A stretch of DNA of 37,161 nt from the NCBI GenBank assembly GCA_015063985.1, contig SVTC01000023.1, positions 1 to 37,161 on the forward strand, read 5' to 3'. The translations under genes were made by a program, and so were the position numbers. How positions within the stretch are numbered: the first letter of the stretch is position 1; each line of letters starts with the position of its first letter. The notes beneath the pieces are model-generated. The model ran no database searches, had not been told where the DNA came from, and was given only the letters and a program-made list of their open reading frames with translations. Of this stretch, positions 5,675 through 14,590 are shown in pieces. Source of the DNA: Oscillospiraceae bacterium (GTDB taxonomy: Bacteria > Bacillota > Clostridia > Oscillospirales > SIG627).

Positions 5675-8608
5675 TTATCTGTCCCCCATTGCGCCCAAAA
5701 GGCTTCTGAGTCTTATCTTTACAGCTCCCAGATTTGATATTTCATCGATCTTAAGCTGAGTGTAAAGCTTTCCGCCCTCTTCAAGTATCCTTCTTACCTC
5801 GTCGGTGGTGACCGCATCCACGCCGCAGCCGAAGCTGACAAGCTGACAAAGCTGCATATCGGGCTCGTCTCTGACGATCGCGGCGGCACGGTAGAGCCTT
5901 GAGTGATAAGTCCACTGATCCAGCACCTCCACGTCCTGACGGGGAGCAAGGTGGGCAACGGCATCCTCACTTACTACCGCAAAGCCCAAAGACGCGCAAA
6001 GCTTATCTATGCCGTGATTTATCTCGGGGTCGCAGTGATAGGGTCTGCCTGCAAGAACAAGGATATGCTTTTTCTGCTCTCTTGCCTTTTTTATTATCTC
6101 CTCGCCCTTTTTTCTGACGGTGGATCTGTATTCATCCAAGGCCTTAAAGCCGAGCTTAAGAGCATGCCTCACCTTGGATTGGCTGATATTGGGAACGTAC
6201 CCTCTCAAGGACCTATAAAGCTCCTTAGTGAGGCGGGAAAGATCGTTTATATCCAGGAAGGGATACAAAAACGCACTGCCCCGAAGATCGGCATTTGAGC
6301 TTAAAAGCTCGCCGTAATAGGCAACCACGGGGCAATTATAGCAATTTACGGAAAGTCCCTCATTAATATTATAGCTCAACGACGGGTAAAAGATGATATC
6401 CGCGCCCTTTTGGCAAAGCTCGGCTACGTGGCCGTGAAAAAGCTTTGCGGGATAGCAGACAGTATCGGAGGGAATGGTGAACTGCCCCTTCTCGTAAAGT
6501 GCCTTATCGGAGGGACCGGAAAGGATCACCCTTACACCGAGGCTTTTGAAAAAAGAAAGCCAAAGGGGGTAAAGCTCATAATTTGAAAGGCACATCACAA
6601 GACCGACGGTGACCGATGCCCCGTCCCGGTTATTTTCACCAAAGGGTATAAGGGAGTGCTTAAAGGAATAAATATTCAATTCCTTTTGGTCATCACTCCT
6701 TAAGCCTGCGCCTTTTTCACATCTGTTTCCCGAAATATACCTTCTGCCGCCGGAAAATTCATTTACCGTCAGACGGCAGGAATTGGCACATCCGCGGCAA
6801 ATGGCGTTTTTGGTATGATGCTCAAAGCTCTCAAGCTCCGCAAGGCTCAAAAGAGTGCTTTTCTCGCCTCTCATAGAATATATTGCCGCACCGTATGCTC
6901 CCATAAGCCCCGCGATAACGGGTCTGACGACGTTTTTGCCTATTTCCTTTTCAAAGGCTCTGAGCACTGCGTCATTATAAAAGGTGCCGCCCTGAACCAC
7001 TATATTTTTTCCAAGCTCATCAGCCGAGCTTGCTCTGATAACCTTATAAAGTGCGTTTTTGACCACACTGCAGCTTAAGCCCGCGGAAATGTCCTCCACG
7101 GAGGCGCCGTCCTTCTGGCACTGCTTTACCATAGAATTCATAAATACCGTGCAACGGCTTCCCAGATCCACGGGATTTTTTCCGAAAATGCCCATTTTTG
7201 CAAACTCATCTATGGGCTTTCCCAGAGAATTGGCAAAGGTCTCCAGAAAGGAGCCGCAGCCCGAGGAGCAAGCCTCGTTGAGCATTATACTGTCAACCGT
7301 GCCGTTTTTTATCTTAAAGCACTTTATGTCCTGCCCGCCGATATCCAGAATGAATTCCACCTCGGGAAGAAAATGCTTTGCGGCGGTAAAATGGGCAATA
7401 GTCTCCACAACGCCCATATCCACTCCGAAGGCGTTGGTGATAAGCTCCTCGCCGTAGCCGGTTACCGCTGATGATGCTATAGCTATCCTGTCAGAGCAGA
7501 GCCCTCTTATTTTCTTAAGCTCCTCCAAAACCACCCTTACCGGCTCGCCCTTATTGGAGGCGTAGTAGGAATACAAAATCTCCTTTTTCTCGGATATAAG
7601 ACAAAGCTTTGTGGTGGTGCTTCCGCAATCTATTCCCAGATAAGCCTTGCCGCTGTAGGAGGCTATATCACCCCTTGCAACGTCTGCTCCGCAATGGCGA
7701 AGCCTGAAGGCCTCGTATTCCTCCTCTGAATCAAACAAAGGCGGCATGGTCCTTGTAAGCTCTGAAGCCTCTCGGCTTTTTTCTATCCTATCAATAACGA
7801 GATCAAGCTCTAATTCGTTTGTAAGTCCCGATGCGTACAAGGCCGCTCCCATTGCCACCGCAACAAGAGCAAAATCGGGAAAGACGGCGTTTTCGTCACT
7901 GAGACAAAGAGTCCTTTTGAAAGCTTTCCTCAGCCCCCTGTTAAAGTAAAGGGGACCGCCCAAAAACATTACCTTACCCTCTATTTTCCTGCCTCTTGCA
8001 AGGCCCGCAACGGTCTGATTCACCACCGCCTGGTAAATGCTTGCGGCAATATCCGCCTTGGATGCGCCTTGATTCAAAAGCGGCTGAATATCGCTTTTTG
8101 CAAAGACTCCGCAACGGGATGCGATGGGATAGAGCCTTTCGCTTCTGAGGCTGTACTCATCAAGCTCATCTGCGGTAAGATCCAGCAGAGTAGCCATCTG
8201 GTCTATAAAGGCACCCGTGCCGCCCGCGCAGCTTCCGTTCATTCTTTCCTCGGGGGTGCCCTTTAAAAAGATTATTTTTGCATCCTCTCCTCCAAGCTCG
8301 ATAACGGTATCGCAATCGGGATCTATGCGCTTTACCGCCTCGCTTGTGGCAAAGACCTCCTGAACGAAGTCAAGTCCCGCACCCTGGGCGATGCCAAGTC
8401 CCGCCGAGCCGCTCACGGCAGCCTTAAGACTTATATTTCCGTAAAGCTCTCTTACCTCTTTTAAAAGCTCTGCAGTCTTTTCTCTCGGGCAGGAAAGATG
8501 CCTTGAATATTTTTTATAAAGGATATCTCCATCCTTAACCAAGCAAAGCTTTGCGGTGGTAGAGCCGATATCGATACCCAGATAAAACCCGTTTTCGCCT
8601 TTTTTCAC
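5675..8608 (-). CDS. acyl-CoA dehydratase activase-related protein, N-terminal part (two BcrAD/BadFG domains plus DUF2229)
   Basis: 977 residues. Two consecutive ASKHA-type ATPase domains: the first starts GIDIGSTTAKLCLV (11-24) and has the cluster-binding NGSCAGGTGAF (Cys127); the second starts GIDCGSTTTKLCLI (325-338) with NEACSSGCGSF (Cys447, Cys451). A cysteine cluster CRGCANSC plus Cys630 (604-630) and a DUF2229-like region follow. Related activases (HgdC) use ATP to push an electron from a shared [4Fe-4S] cluster into a dehydratase; what this larger protein activates is unknown. It starts at a GTG directly after the cysK stop (TAAGTG), with no ATG nearby, so translation is coupled to cysK. 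Confidence 0.85.
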   Translation of the reverse strand: MKKGENGFYLGIDIGSTTAKLCLVKDGDILYKKYSRHLSCPREKTAELLKEVRELYGNISLKAAVSGSAGLGIAQGAGLDFVQEVFATSEAVKRIDPDCDTVIELGGEDAKIIFLKGTPEERMNGSCAGGTGAFIDQMATLLDLTADELDEYSLRSERLYPIASRCGVFAKSDIQPLLNQGASKADIAASIYQAVVNQTVAGLARGRKIEGKVMFLGGPLYFNRGLRKAFKRTLCLSDENAVFPDFALVAVAMGAALYASGLTNELELDLVIDRIEKSREASELTRTMPPLFDSEEEYEAFRLRHCGADVARGDIASYSGKAYLGIDCGSTTTKLCLISEKKEILYSYYASNKGEPVRVVLEELKKIRGLCSDRIAIASSAVTGYGEELITNAFGVDMGVVETIAHFTAAKHFLPEVEFILDIGGQDIKCFKIKNGTVDSIMLNEACSSGCGSFLETFANSLGKPIDEFAKMGIFGKNPVDLGSRCTVFMNSMVKQCQKDGASVEDISAGLSCSVVKNALYKVIRASSADELGKNIVVQGGTFYNDAVLRAFEKEIGKNVVRPVIAGLMGAYGAAIYSMRGEKSTLLSLAELESFEHHTKNAICRGCANSCRLTVNEFSGGRRYISGNRCEKGAGLRSDDQKELNIYSFKHSLIPFGENNRDGASVTVGLVMCLSNYELYPLWLSFFKSLGVRVILSGPSDKALYEKGQFTIPSDTVCYPAKLFHGHVAELCQKGADIIFYPSLSYNINEGLSVNCYNCPVVAYYGELLSSNADLRGSAFLYPFLDINDLSRLTKELYRSLRGYVPNISQSKVRHALKLGFKALDEYRSTVRKKGEEIIKKAREQKKHILVLAGRPYHCDPEINHGIDKLCASLGFAVVSEDAVAHLAPRQDVEVLDQWTYHSRLYRAAAIVRDEPDMQLCQLVSFGCGVDAVTTDEVRRILEEGGKLYTQLKIDEISNLGAVKIRLRSLLGAMGDR

Positions 8609-9529
8609 TTAAATAAACCCCTCGCAAGACATATAGCGCTCACCCGAGTCGGGCAAAAGCACGCATACGTTCTTAAAGCCTTCGTTTTTTATTAATTCCA
8701 CTGCCGCACCGAGTGCCGCACCCGAAGAAATGCCTACGAAGATGCCTTGAGTTCTTACAAGCTGCTTTGACATTTCAAAGGCTCTTTTTCCGCTGACCGT
8801 CACTACCCTGTCAACGTAGTCAAGATCCAATATTTCAGGCTTAAAGCCTGCGCCTATACCCTGGATGCTATGCGCTCCCGCCTTACCTTGGGTAAGGAAG
8901 GGACTATCCTCGGGCTCGGCTCCGCAAACAAAAATATTCTTATTCTTCTCTTTTAAGAATCTACCCACTCCCGTTACCGTGCCGCCCGTGCCGATACCTG
9001 CCACGAAGGCATCTATATTGCCCTCCAGAGCGGAGTATATCTCCGGCCCCGTTCCCAGATAATGAGCATCGGGATTGGAGGGATTGGTAAACTGAGATGG
9101 GATAAAGCTCTTTTTATAGCTCTTGCTAAGCTCCTCGGCCTTTTCTATCGCGCCCTTCATCCCCATGGCTGCGGGGGTCAGAACGAGCTCGGCTCCGTAT
9201 GCCTTCATCAAAAGCCTTCTTTCCTCGGACATACTCTCCGGCATAACTATTACGGCTCTGTAGCCCTTGGCGGCACAGACCGCACAAAGCCCTATTCCCG
9301 TATTACCCGAGGTAGGCTCAATTATCACGGTATCCTTATCTATAAGCCCCGCCTTTTCTCCGTCAAGGATCATTTTCAGGGCGACTCTGTCCTTTGATGA
9401 GCCGGAATTATTAAACATTTCAAGCTTTGCAAAAATTTTACCGTCAATGCCCATTTTTTTGCAAAAGCCGTCGATCCTTACCAAGGGAGTATTACCGATA
9501 AGACCCGAAATATCGCTGACAAAATTCAT
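8609..9529 (-). CDS. cysK: cysteine synthase (O-acetylserine sulfhydrylase)
   Basis: 306 residues, the normal length. PLP enzyme forming cysteine from O-acetylserine and sulfide. The PLP lysine is in NNSGSSKDRVA (about 40-50), the phosphate-binding loops are TSGNTGIGL and GIGTGGTVTG, and PDSGERYMS lies near the C-terminus. The usual N-P-x-G-S-x-K-D-R motif has Asn in place of Pro here. The start overlaps the lysA stop by one base (TAATG). Both neighbours are coupled, giving a lysA-cysK-activase operon. Confidence 0.93.
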   Translation of the reverse strand: MNFVSDISGLIGNTPLVRIDGFCKKMGIDGKIFAKLEMFNNSGSSKDRVALKMILDGEKAGLIDKDTVIIEPTSGNTGIGLCAVCAAKGYRAVIVMPESMSEERRLLMKAYGAELVLTPAAMGMKGAIEKAEELSKSYKKSFIPSQFTNPSNPDAHYLGTGPEIYSALEGNIDAFVAGIGTGGTVTGVGRFLKEKNKNIFVCGAEPEDSPFLTQGKAGAHSIQGIGAGFKPEILDLDYVDRVVTVSGKRAFEMSKQLVRTQGIFVGISSGAALGAAVELIKNEGFKNVCVLLPDSGERYMSCEGFI

Positions 9530-10827
9530 TATTTATCCAACCTTACAATATCCTCAAGACTCTCTCTTTCCACGACCACCCTCGCGCTTTTATCCCTTAT
9601 CATAACGATGGCAGGTCTTGGAAGTCTGTTATAGTTTGACGCCATGGAGTAGTTATAGGCTCCCGTTGTGCAAACGGCGATAAGATCGCCTCTTTTAACC
9701 GTAGCGGGAAGCTTGATGCTTTCCTGGATAACGTCACCGCTTTCACAGCACCTTCCCACAAGGTCGCAGCTAAAGGTATTTTCCTCATTCATTTTATCGG
9801 GACAAAGAACTGTGTATTTTGAGCCGTAAAGAGCAAATCTGGGATTGTCGGTCATGCCGCCGTCTATACTCACGTAATTCTTATAGCCCGGGATCCTCTT
9901 AACGCTTCCCACGGTGTAAAGAGTCATTCCCGCATCGGCTACTATGCTTCTGCCGGGCTCCATGTGTATCTTAGGAAGCTTAAGAGAAAGCTTTTTGCAA
10001 AGATCTGCAACAAATTCACTGACCAGGCGAAGATTATCACCGATATCTATGAAGGGATCGTCCTCCACGTATCTTACTCCGTAGCCGCCTCCCAGATCCA
10101 GGATCTCTGCCTCATATCCAAGCTCGGCTTTTACTCTTGCTACGTATTCGAGCATAATTTTTGCCGCATCGAAAAACACAGTGCTGTCAAAGACCTGACT
10201 GCCCACGTGGCAATGGAAGCCGCAAAGCTCCACGCCCTCAAGGGAGAGTGCGGTTCGGGTAATATCAAATGCCTGACCCGTTTCGATGGCAGAGCCGAAC
10301 TTACTGTCCACCTTGCCCGTTGCCACGGCCTCATAGGTGTGGGGATCTATACCGGGGGTCAGCCTTAAAATGACCTTTTGAGTGATATTTCGCTCTTTTG
10401 CGACAGAGGATATAAATAAAAGCTCCTCCTCGCAATCACACACAAAATATCCTATACCCCTTTCAATGGCAAAGGCTATATCCTCGTCGGTCTTATTATT
10501 TGAATGGAAAAATGCTCTCTTGAGGGGAAAGCCCGCCTTAAGGGCAGTATATATCTCACCTCTGCTGACAACGTCAACGCACATCCCCTCCTGCATTGCG
10601 ATCCTGTAGATCTCGGCAAAGCTTGCCGCCTTGCTTGCATAGCAGACAGAGGAGCCTTGGGGAAAATATTTTTTCATTGCCTCCGTATACACGCGGCAAT
10701 TGGATCTGATCCTTTCTTCATCGAAAAGGTATAAGGGGGTGCCGAAGCTTTTTGCAAGGTCTGATACGTCCATTCCCGCAAAATAAAGCTTGCCTCGGGA
10801 ATCTTTTGTTATATTATTGCAGATCAT
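9529..10827 (-). CDS. lysA: diaminopimelate decarboxylase
   Basis: 432 residues. Last step of lysine synthesis: decarboxylates meso-diaminopimelate with PLP. Alanine-racemase-like barrel: the PLP lysine is in VCYASKAASF (about 61-70), followed by GFHCHVGSQ, the phosphate-binding GGGYGVRY and EPGRSIVADAG; the C-terminal domain carries CESGDV, the active-site cysteine supplied to the partner subunit. AGGAG lies 7-8 bases before the ATG, and a near-perfect promoter is located 30-58 bases upstream. First gene of the operon that continues through cysK, the activase genes and hpt. Confidence 0.96.
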   Translation of the reverse strand: MICNNITKDSRGKLYFAGMDVSDLAKSFGTPLYLFDEERIRSNCRVYTEAMKKYFPQGSSVCYASKAASFAEIYRIAMQEGMCVDVVSRGEIYTALKAGFPLKRAFFHSNNKTDEDIAFAIERGIGYFVCDCEEELLFISSVAKERNITQKVILRLTPGIDPHTYEAVATGKVDSKFGSAIETGQAFDITRTALSLEGVELCGFHCHVGSQVFDSTVFFDAAKIMLEYVARVKAELGYEAEILDLGGGYGVRYVEDDPFIDIGDNLRLVSEFVADLCKKLSLKLPKIHMEPGRSIVADAGMTLYTVGSVKRIPGYKNYVSIDGGMTDNPRFALYGSKYTVLCPDKMNEENTFSCDLVGRCCESGDVIQESIKLPATVKRGDLIAVCTTGAYNYSMASNYNRLPRPAIVMIRDKSARVVVERESLEDIVRLDK

Positions 10828-10856
10828 AAGGACTCCTAAAAAAAATATCGCCTTTT

Positions 10857-10885
10857 ATTATACTACATATTAACAAAAAAGTCAA
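10857..10885 (-). promoter_or_regulatory. promoter of the lysA operon
   Basis: TTGACT (10880-10885) and TATAAT (10857-10862) on the minus strand, 17-base spacer. Confidence 0.8.
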
Positions 10886-10906
10886 TGAGAGTTAAAAACG
10901 CCGCCC

Positions 10907-11704
10907 CTATTTTTTTATAAAATCAGCCTTAGGCGAGGTATTGAAAAGCCTTTTATACGCCTTATAAAAGCTTACGTAATCGTTAAAGCCGCAGTCACTG
11001 CTTACCTGATTGGGGTTAACACCGTCCCTTAAAAGCTTTTGAGAATGAAAGAGCCGCTTTAAAAGAATGTAGTTATAAAGGGTGGTTCCCATATCCTTTT
11101 TGAAGATACGGTTAAGCTGAGATCGGCTCAAAAAGAACTCACTTGAAAGCTTTTCAAGGCTGAGAGTGTCGAAAAGGTGAGTGTTTATGTAATCGGAAAG
11201 ATGGCTTGCAACGCTCTGCTCGGGAAGCTTGGTCTCGGAGACGATCCGTTCATAGCAGGAGCTGAGCTCACATAAAAGCGCAGACAAAAATATCTTCTTT
11301 TCCCAAAACTTACAGCAGGAGCAGATCCTTTCAAAATAATAACCCCATTTATTATCGGGAAAAAGCTCGGCGGGATAGTGATTATACATTCCAAGGGGTC
11401 TGTCTTTAAAAATGGAAAGCATCCTTCCCTCCTCGTCCACCGAGGAAAATATTCCGGGATCGAAATTTATTACTCCCCTGCTGTATACCGCATTGGATCT
11501 GAGCTTTAAATAATGGCTCTCGCTTTTGCGCATAAGCATAATGTCGCCGCTTTTAAGGGAATATACGTTTCCCTCGACGGCGTAATCCGCATCCCCGCTG
11601 ATAAAATAAAGTATTTCATAAGTGGAGTGAGCGTGCATCTCAAAGCGCTCTTTCATCGGCGTCGGGTTGGTAACTATACCGCCCGTTATCGCTTTTGAAC
11701 TCAC
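10907..11704 (-). CDS. AraC family transcriptional regulator (module A)
   Basis: About 265 residues. N-terminal cupin-like sensor (roughly 1-130; HAHSTYEILYFISGDADY) and C-terminal double helix-turn-helix of AraC type (about 165-265; LSLEKLSSEFFLSRSQLNRI, then the second HTH ending NTSPKADF). The start is GTG at 11704, 8 bases after AAGGAGG; an upstream in-frame GTG overlaps the ribosome binding site and is not plausible. Divergent from uxuA across 148 bases, so it is the likely activator of the mannonate operon, sensing a sugar acid. Ligand not deducible. Confidence 0.93.
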   Translation of the reverse strand: MSSKAITGGIVTNPTPMKERFEMHAHSTYEILYFISGDADYAVEGNVYSLKSGDIMLMRKSESHYLKLRSNAVYSRGVINFDPGIFSSVDEEGRMLSIFKDRPLGMYNHYPAELFPDNKWGYYFERICSCCKFWEKKIFLSALLCELSSCYERIVSETKLPEQSVASHLSDYINTHLFDTLSLEKLSSEFFLSRSQLNRIFKKDMGTTLYNYILLKRLFHSQKLLRDGVNPNQVSSDCGFNDYVSFYKAYKRLFNTSPKADFIKK

Positions 11705-11725
11705 AAAAATCACCTCCTTAGGATA

Positions 11726-11754
11726 ATTATATCACACGATGCGCATTTTTTCAA
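11726..11754 (-). promoter_or_regulatory. promoter of AraC (module A)
   Basis: TTGAAA (11749-11754) and TATAAT (11726-11731) on the minus strand, 17-base spacer, extended -10 TGATATAAT. Confidence 0.75.
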
Positions 11755-11796
11755 TGTTTTTTTGAAGTCCAATAAGCATTTTGCTACTAATTTCAA

Positions 11797-11824
11797 TTGA
11801 TTAATTTCAGGAATATGATAAAAT
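11797..11824 (+). promoter_or_regulatory. putative promoter of the uxuA operon
   Basis: TTGATT (11797-11802) and TAAAAT (11819-11824), 16-base spacer. Weaker than the promoters around it, as expected for an AraC-activated promoter. Confidence 0.45.
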
Positions 11825-11839
11825 GTATATGATAAAATG
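11813..11839 (+). repeat. 13-base direct repeat at the uxuA promoter
   Basis: ATATGATAAAATG occurs twice with a 14-base period (11813-11825 and 11827-11839), overlapping the -10 region and ending just before the AAGGAGGT ribosome binding site. It could give two alternative -10 boxes or be a regulator site. Confidence 0.6.
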
Positions 11840-11852
11840 AAGGAGGTATCTT

Positions 11853-12896
11853 ATGAAACTGACAATGAGATGGTACGGCGATGACGATCCCGTTACCCTG
11901 AGCCATATCAGACAGATCCCCACCATGACGGGAATCGTTTCTGCGGTATACGACGTCAGCCCCGGAAAGGTATGGAGCAACGAAAGCATTGAGGCGCTAA
12001 AGGCAAAGGCAAACGCCAACGGGCTTGAATTCGAGGTAGTTGAAAGCGTTCCCGTTCCCGAGGATATAAAGCTCGGCAACGAAAACGCAGACGAGCTTAT
12101 AGAAAACTACTGTGAAAACGTAAGAAGGCTGGGAAAAGCGGGAGTAAAATGCATCTGCTATAACTTTATGCCCGTTTTCGACTGGCTGAGAAGCGAGCTG
12201 GAGCACCAGCAAAAGGACGGCGCCAACGCCCTTGCCTACGACCAGAAGACCGTTGAGGCAATGGATCCCTTAAAGGGCGATCTTTCCCTTCCCGGCTGGG
12301 ATGCAAGCTACACCAAGGATCAACTCAAGGGCCTTATAAGCCAATATCACGAGCTTGGTGAGGAGGGACTTTGGAAAAACGTTGAGAAATTCCTTAAAAA
12401 GGTCATTCCCGTAGCAAAGGCGGCAAAGGTCAATATGGCGATCCATCCCGACGATCCGCCGTGGGGTATGTTCGGACTGCCCAGAATAATCACCACCGAG
12501 GAAAATCTTGAAAGATTTTTATCCATAGTAGATGAAAAGGAGAACGGTCTTACCTTCTGCACCGGGTCATTGGGTGCGGCGGTCTCCAACGATCTTGTAA
12601 AAATGGCGGGTAAATTCGCAAAGCGTATCCATTTTGCCCACCTGAGAAACATTCTCATCACCGGAGACAGACAGTTTGAGGAGGTAGGACATCCCTCCAA
12701 GTGCGGCTCCTTTGATATGTACGCCATTGCAAAATCTCTTATCTCCAACGGCTTTGACGGCTACGTCAGACCCGACCACGGAAGAATGATATGGGGCGAA
12801 AAGGGCAGATACGGCTACGGTCTTTACGACAGAAGCCTCGGTGCCACCTACCTTGCAGGCATCTTTGAGGCGGCTGAAAAGGAATTAAAGAAATAA
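11853..12896 (+). CDS. uxuA: D-mannonate dehydratase
   Basis: 347 residues. Dehydrates D-mannonate to 2-keto-3-deoxygluconate (KDG) in the glucuronate branch of hexuronate breakdown, using a divalent metal. The start MKLTMRWYGDDDPVTLSHIR is typical of the family, and IHPDDPPWGMFGLPR, FCTGSLGA, HFAHLRN and YVRPDHGR supply the metal-binding and catalytic His/Cys/Asp residues. AAGGAGGT lies just upstream of the ATG. First gene of a six-gene operon. Uronate isomerase, KDG kinase and KDG-phosphate aldolase, needed for a full pathway, are not in the window. Confidence 0.97.
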   Translation: MKLTMRWYGDDDPVTLSHIRQIPTMTGIVSAVYDVSPGKVWSNESIEALKAKANANGLEFEVVESVPVPEDIKLGNENADELIENYCENVRRLGKAGVKCICYNFMPVFDWLRSELEHQQKDGANALAYDQKTVEAMDPLKGDLSLPGWDASYTKDQLKGLISQYHELGEEGLWKNVEKFLKKVIPVAKAAKVNMAIHPDDPPWGMFGLPRIITTEENLERFLSIVDEKENGLTFCTGSLGAAVSNDLVKMAGKFAKRIHFAHLRNILITGDRQFEEVGHPSKCGSFDMYAIAKSLISNGFDGYVRPDHGRMIWGEKGRYGYGLYDRSLGATYLAGIFEAAEKELKK

Positions 12897-12907
12897 AGAG
12901 GAAGAAT

Positions 12908-13732
12908 ATGAACAGAGTTATAGTTATAACCGGCGCAGGCGGAGTTCTGTGCTCAGGCTTTGCAAAGCATCTTGCCGCATCCGGTGACAAGATCGCTCTT
13001 CTGGACTTAAACTACGATGCCGCGAGGAAGGTCGAGGACGAGATCAATTCCCAAGGCGGCATATCAAAGGCCTACAAGTGCAACTGCCTTGAAAAGGAGA
13101 GCATCGAGGAGGTCCACAGCCTGGTTTTGAGGGATCTGGGAAAATGCGACGTTCTTATCAACGGCGCAGGCGGAAACAATCCCCGTTGCACCACCGCAAA
13201 GGAGGAATACACCAAGGGAGACGAGGAGCTGACAGAGGAATTGACCTTCTTCAACATAGATCCCAAGGGCTTCGACTTCGTTTTTGACCTTAATCTCAAG
13301 GGCGTGCTCCTTCCCAGCCAGGTGTTTATGAAGGATATGCTCTCAAGAGAGGGCTGCTGCGTGGTCAACATCTCCAGCATGAACGCATACCGTCCCCTTA
13401 CCAAGATCCCCGCATACAGTGCGGCAAAGGCGGCGGTAACAAATCTAACAAGCTGGCTTGCGGTACACTTTGCCAAGGAGGGCATAAGAGTCAACGCAAT
13501 AGCACCCGGATTTTTTGTGACCAACCAAAACAGAGCGCTTCTTTTTACCGAGGACGGCAAGGCTACCCCCCGCACCGAAAAGATACTGCGCTCCACTCCC
13601 ATGGGACGCTTCGGCGAGGCAAAGGAGCTTTTGGGTTGTCTGGATTGGCTTACCGACAGTGAAAGATCGGGCTTCGTCACGGGCATAACAGTTCCCGTTG
13701 ACGGCGGCTTCAGTGCATATTCGGGAGTTTGA
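12908..13732 (+). CDS. SDR oxidoreductase, probable D-fructuronate reductase (UxuB/YjmF type)
   Basis: 274 residues, classical short-chain dehydrogenase. Cofactor loop TGAGGVLCSG (8-17), NGAGG (about 86-90), and the catalytic Ser and YxxxK in NISSMNAY...PAYSAAKAAV. The insert FFNIDPKGFDFVFDLNLKG is characteristic of SDR-type mannonate oxidoreductases next to uxuA in Firmicutes, which interconvert D-fructuronate and D-mannonate with NAD(P)H. It follows uxuA by 11 bases with its own GAGGAA site, supporting that role. A different sugar-acid substrate cannot be excluded. Confidence 0.85.
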   Translation: MNRVIVITGAGGVLCSGFAKHLAASGDKIALLDLNYDAARKVEDEINSQGGISKAYKCNCLEKESIEEVHSLVLRDLGKCDVLINGAGGNNPRCTTAKEEYTKGDEELTEELTFFNIDPKGFDFVFDLNLKGVLLPSQVFMKDMLSREGCCVVNISSMNAYRPLTKIPAYSAAKAAVTNLTSWLAVHFAKEGIRVNAIAPGFFVTNQNRALLFTEDGKATPRTEKILRSTPMGRFGEAKELLGCLDWLTDSERSGFVTGITVPVDGGFSAYSGV

Positions 13733-14577
13733 TGATGAAAAGCTTTAAATTATACGCCTTCGCGGACGAGGCAAGCAGCAATATAGACGAGCAGATAAAA
13801 GCAATGAAGAGAAACGGTCTTTCGGGACTGGAGATAAGAAACGTAGACGGCGAGAACGTTGCGAAAATATCCCTTGAAAAGGCAAAGGAGGTTAAGGAAA
13901 AGCTTGATGCGGCAGGCCTTATCACCTTCAGCATAGGAAGCCCCATCGGAAAGATCAAGATCACCGATGAATTCGCAGCTCATCTTGATAGCTTCAAGCA
14001 CTGTCTTGAGATAGCCGCAATTCTCGGCGCAAAAAACTTCCGCCTCTTCAGCTTCTACACCCCCAAGGGCGAGGATCCCTCCCCCTACAAGGACGAGGTT
14101 TTGGAAAGGCTATCCCGCTTTTGCGAGGCTGCCGAGGGAAGTAAGGTTACCCTCTGCCACGAAAATGAAAAGGGAATTTACGGAGACCTTGCTCCCCGTT
14201 GCCTGCAGATACACGAGGCTATCCCCCAATTAAAGGCGATCTTCGATCCCGCAAACTACGTTCAGTGCCACCAGGATACCCTTGAGGCATACGAGCTTTT
14301 GAAGGATCACATCCATTACCTCCACATTAAAGACTCTCTCAAGGACGGCTCTATAGTACCCGCAGGAAAGGGTGTGGGAAACATTAAGGAAATTCTTTCC
14401 AAAACAAGGGCAAGTGATTTGACTATCGAGCCTCATCTCAAGGTATTCGACGGCTTGGGCGAGCTGGAGGACGATTCCAAATCCGACGAGGAGAAGCTCA
14501 AGAACGTTTACACCTATTCATCCAATGACGAAGCCTTTGATGCCGCTTGCAAGCATCTTAAGGAACTTATAAAATAA
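13732..14577 (+). CDS. sugar phosphate isomerase/epimerase-like TIM barrel protein
   Basis: 281 residues of the xylose-isomerase-like (AP2Ec) TIM barrel superfamily. Probable metal ligands: Glu in TLCHENEKGIYGD, Asp in AIFDPANYV, His in HYLHIKDS and Glu in LTIEPHL. The start overlaps the SDR stop (TGATG); a second ATG follows immediately and has slightly better spacing from GGGAG, so the start is 13732 or 13735. Members catalyse epimerisation, isomerisation, dehydration or elimination on sugars; the substrate is not predictable. Position in the uronate operon points to a hexuronic acid or keto-sugar. Confidence 0.85.
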   Translation: MMKSFKLYAFADEASSNIDEQIKAMKRNGLSGLEIRNVDGENVAKISLEKAKEVKEKLDAAGLITFSIGSPIGKIKITDEFAAHLDSFKHCLEIAAILGAKNFRLFSFYTPKGEDPSPYKDEVLERLSRFCEAAEGSKVTLCHENEKGIYGDLAPRCLQIHEAIPQLKAIFDPANYVQCHQDTLEAYELLKDHIHYLHIKDSLKDGSIVPAGKGVGNIKEILSKTRASDLTIEPHLKVFDGLGELEDDSKSDEEKLKNVYTYSSNDEAFDAACKHLKELIK

Positions 14578-14590
14578 GGAGAACAAAAAA

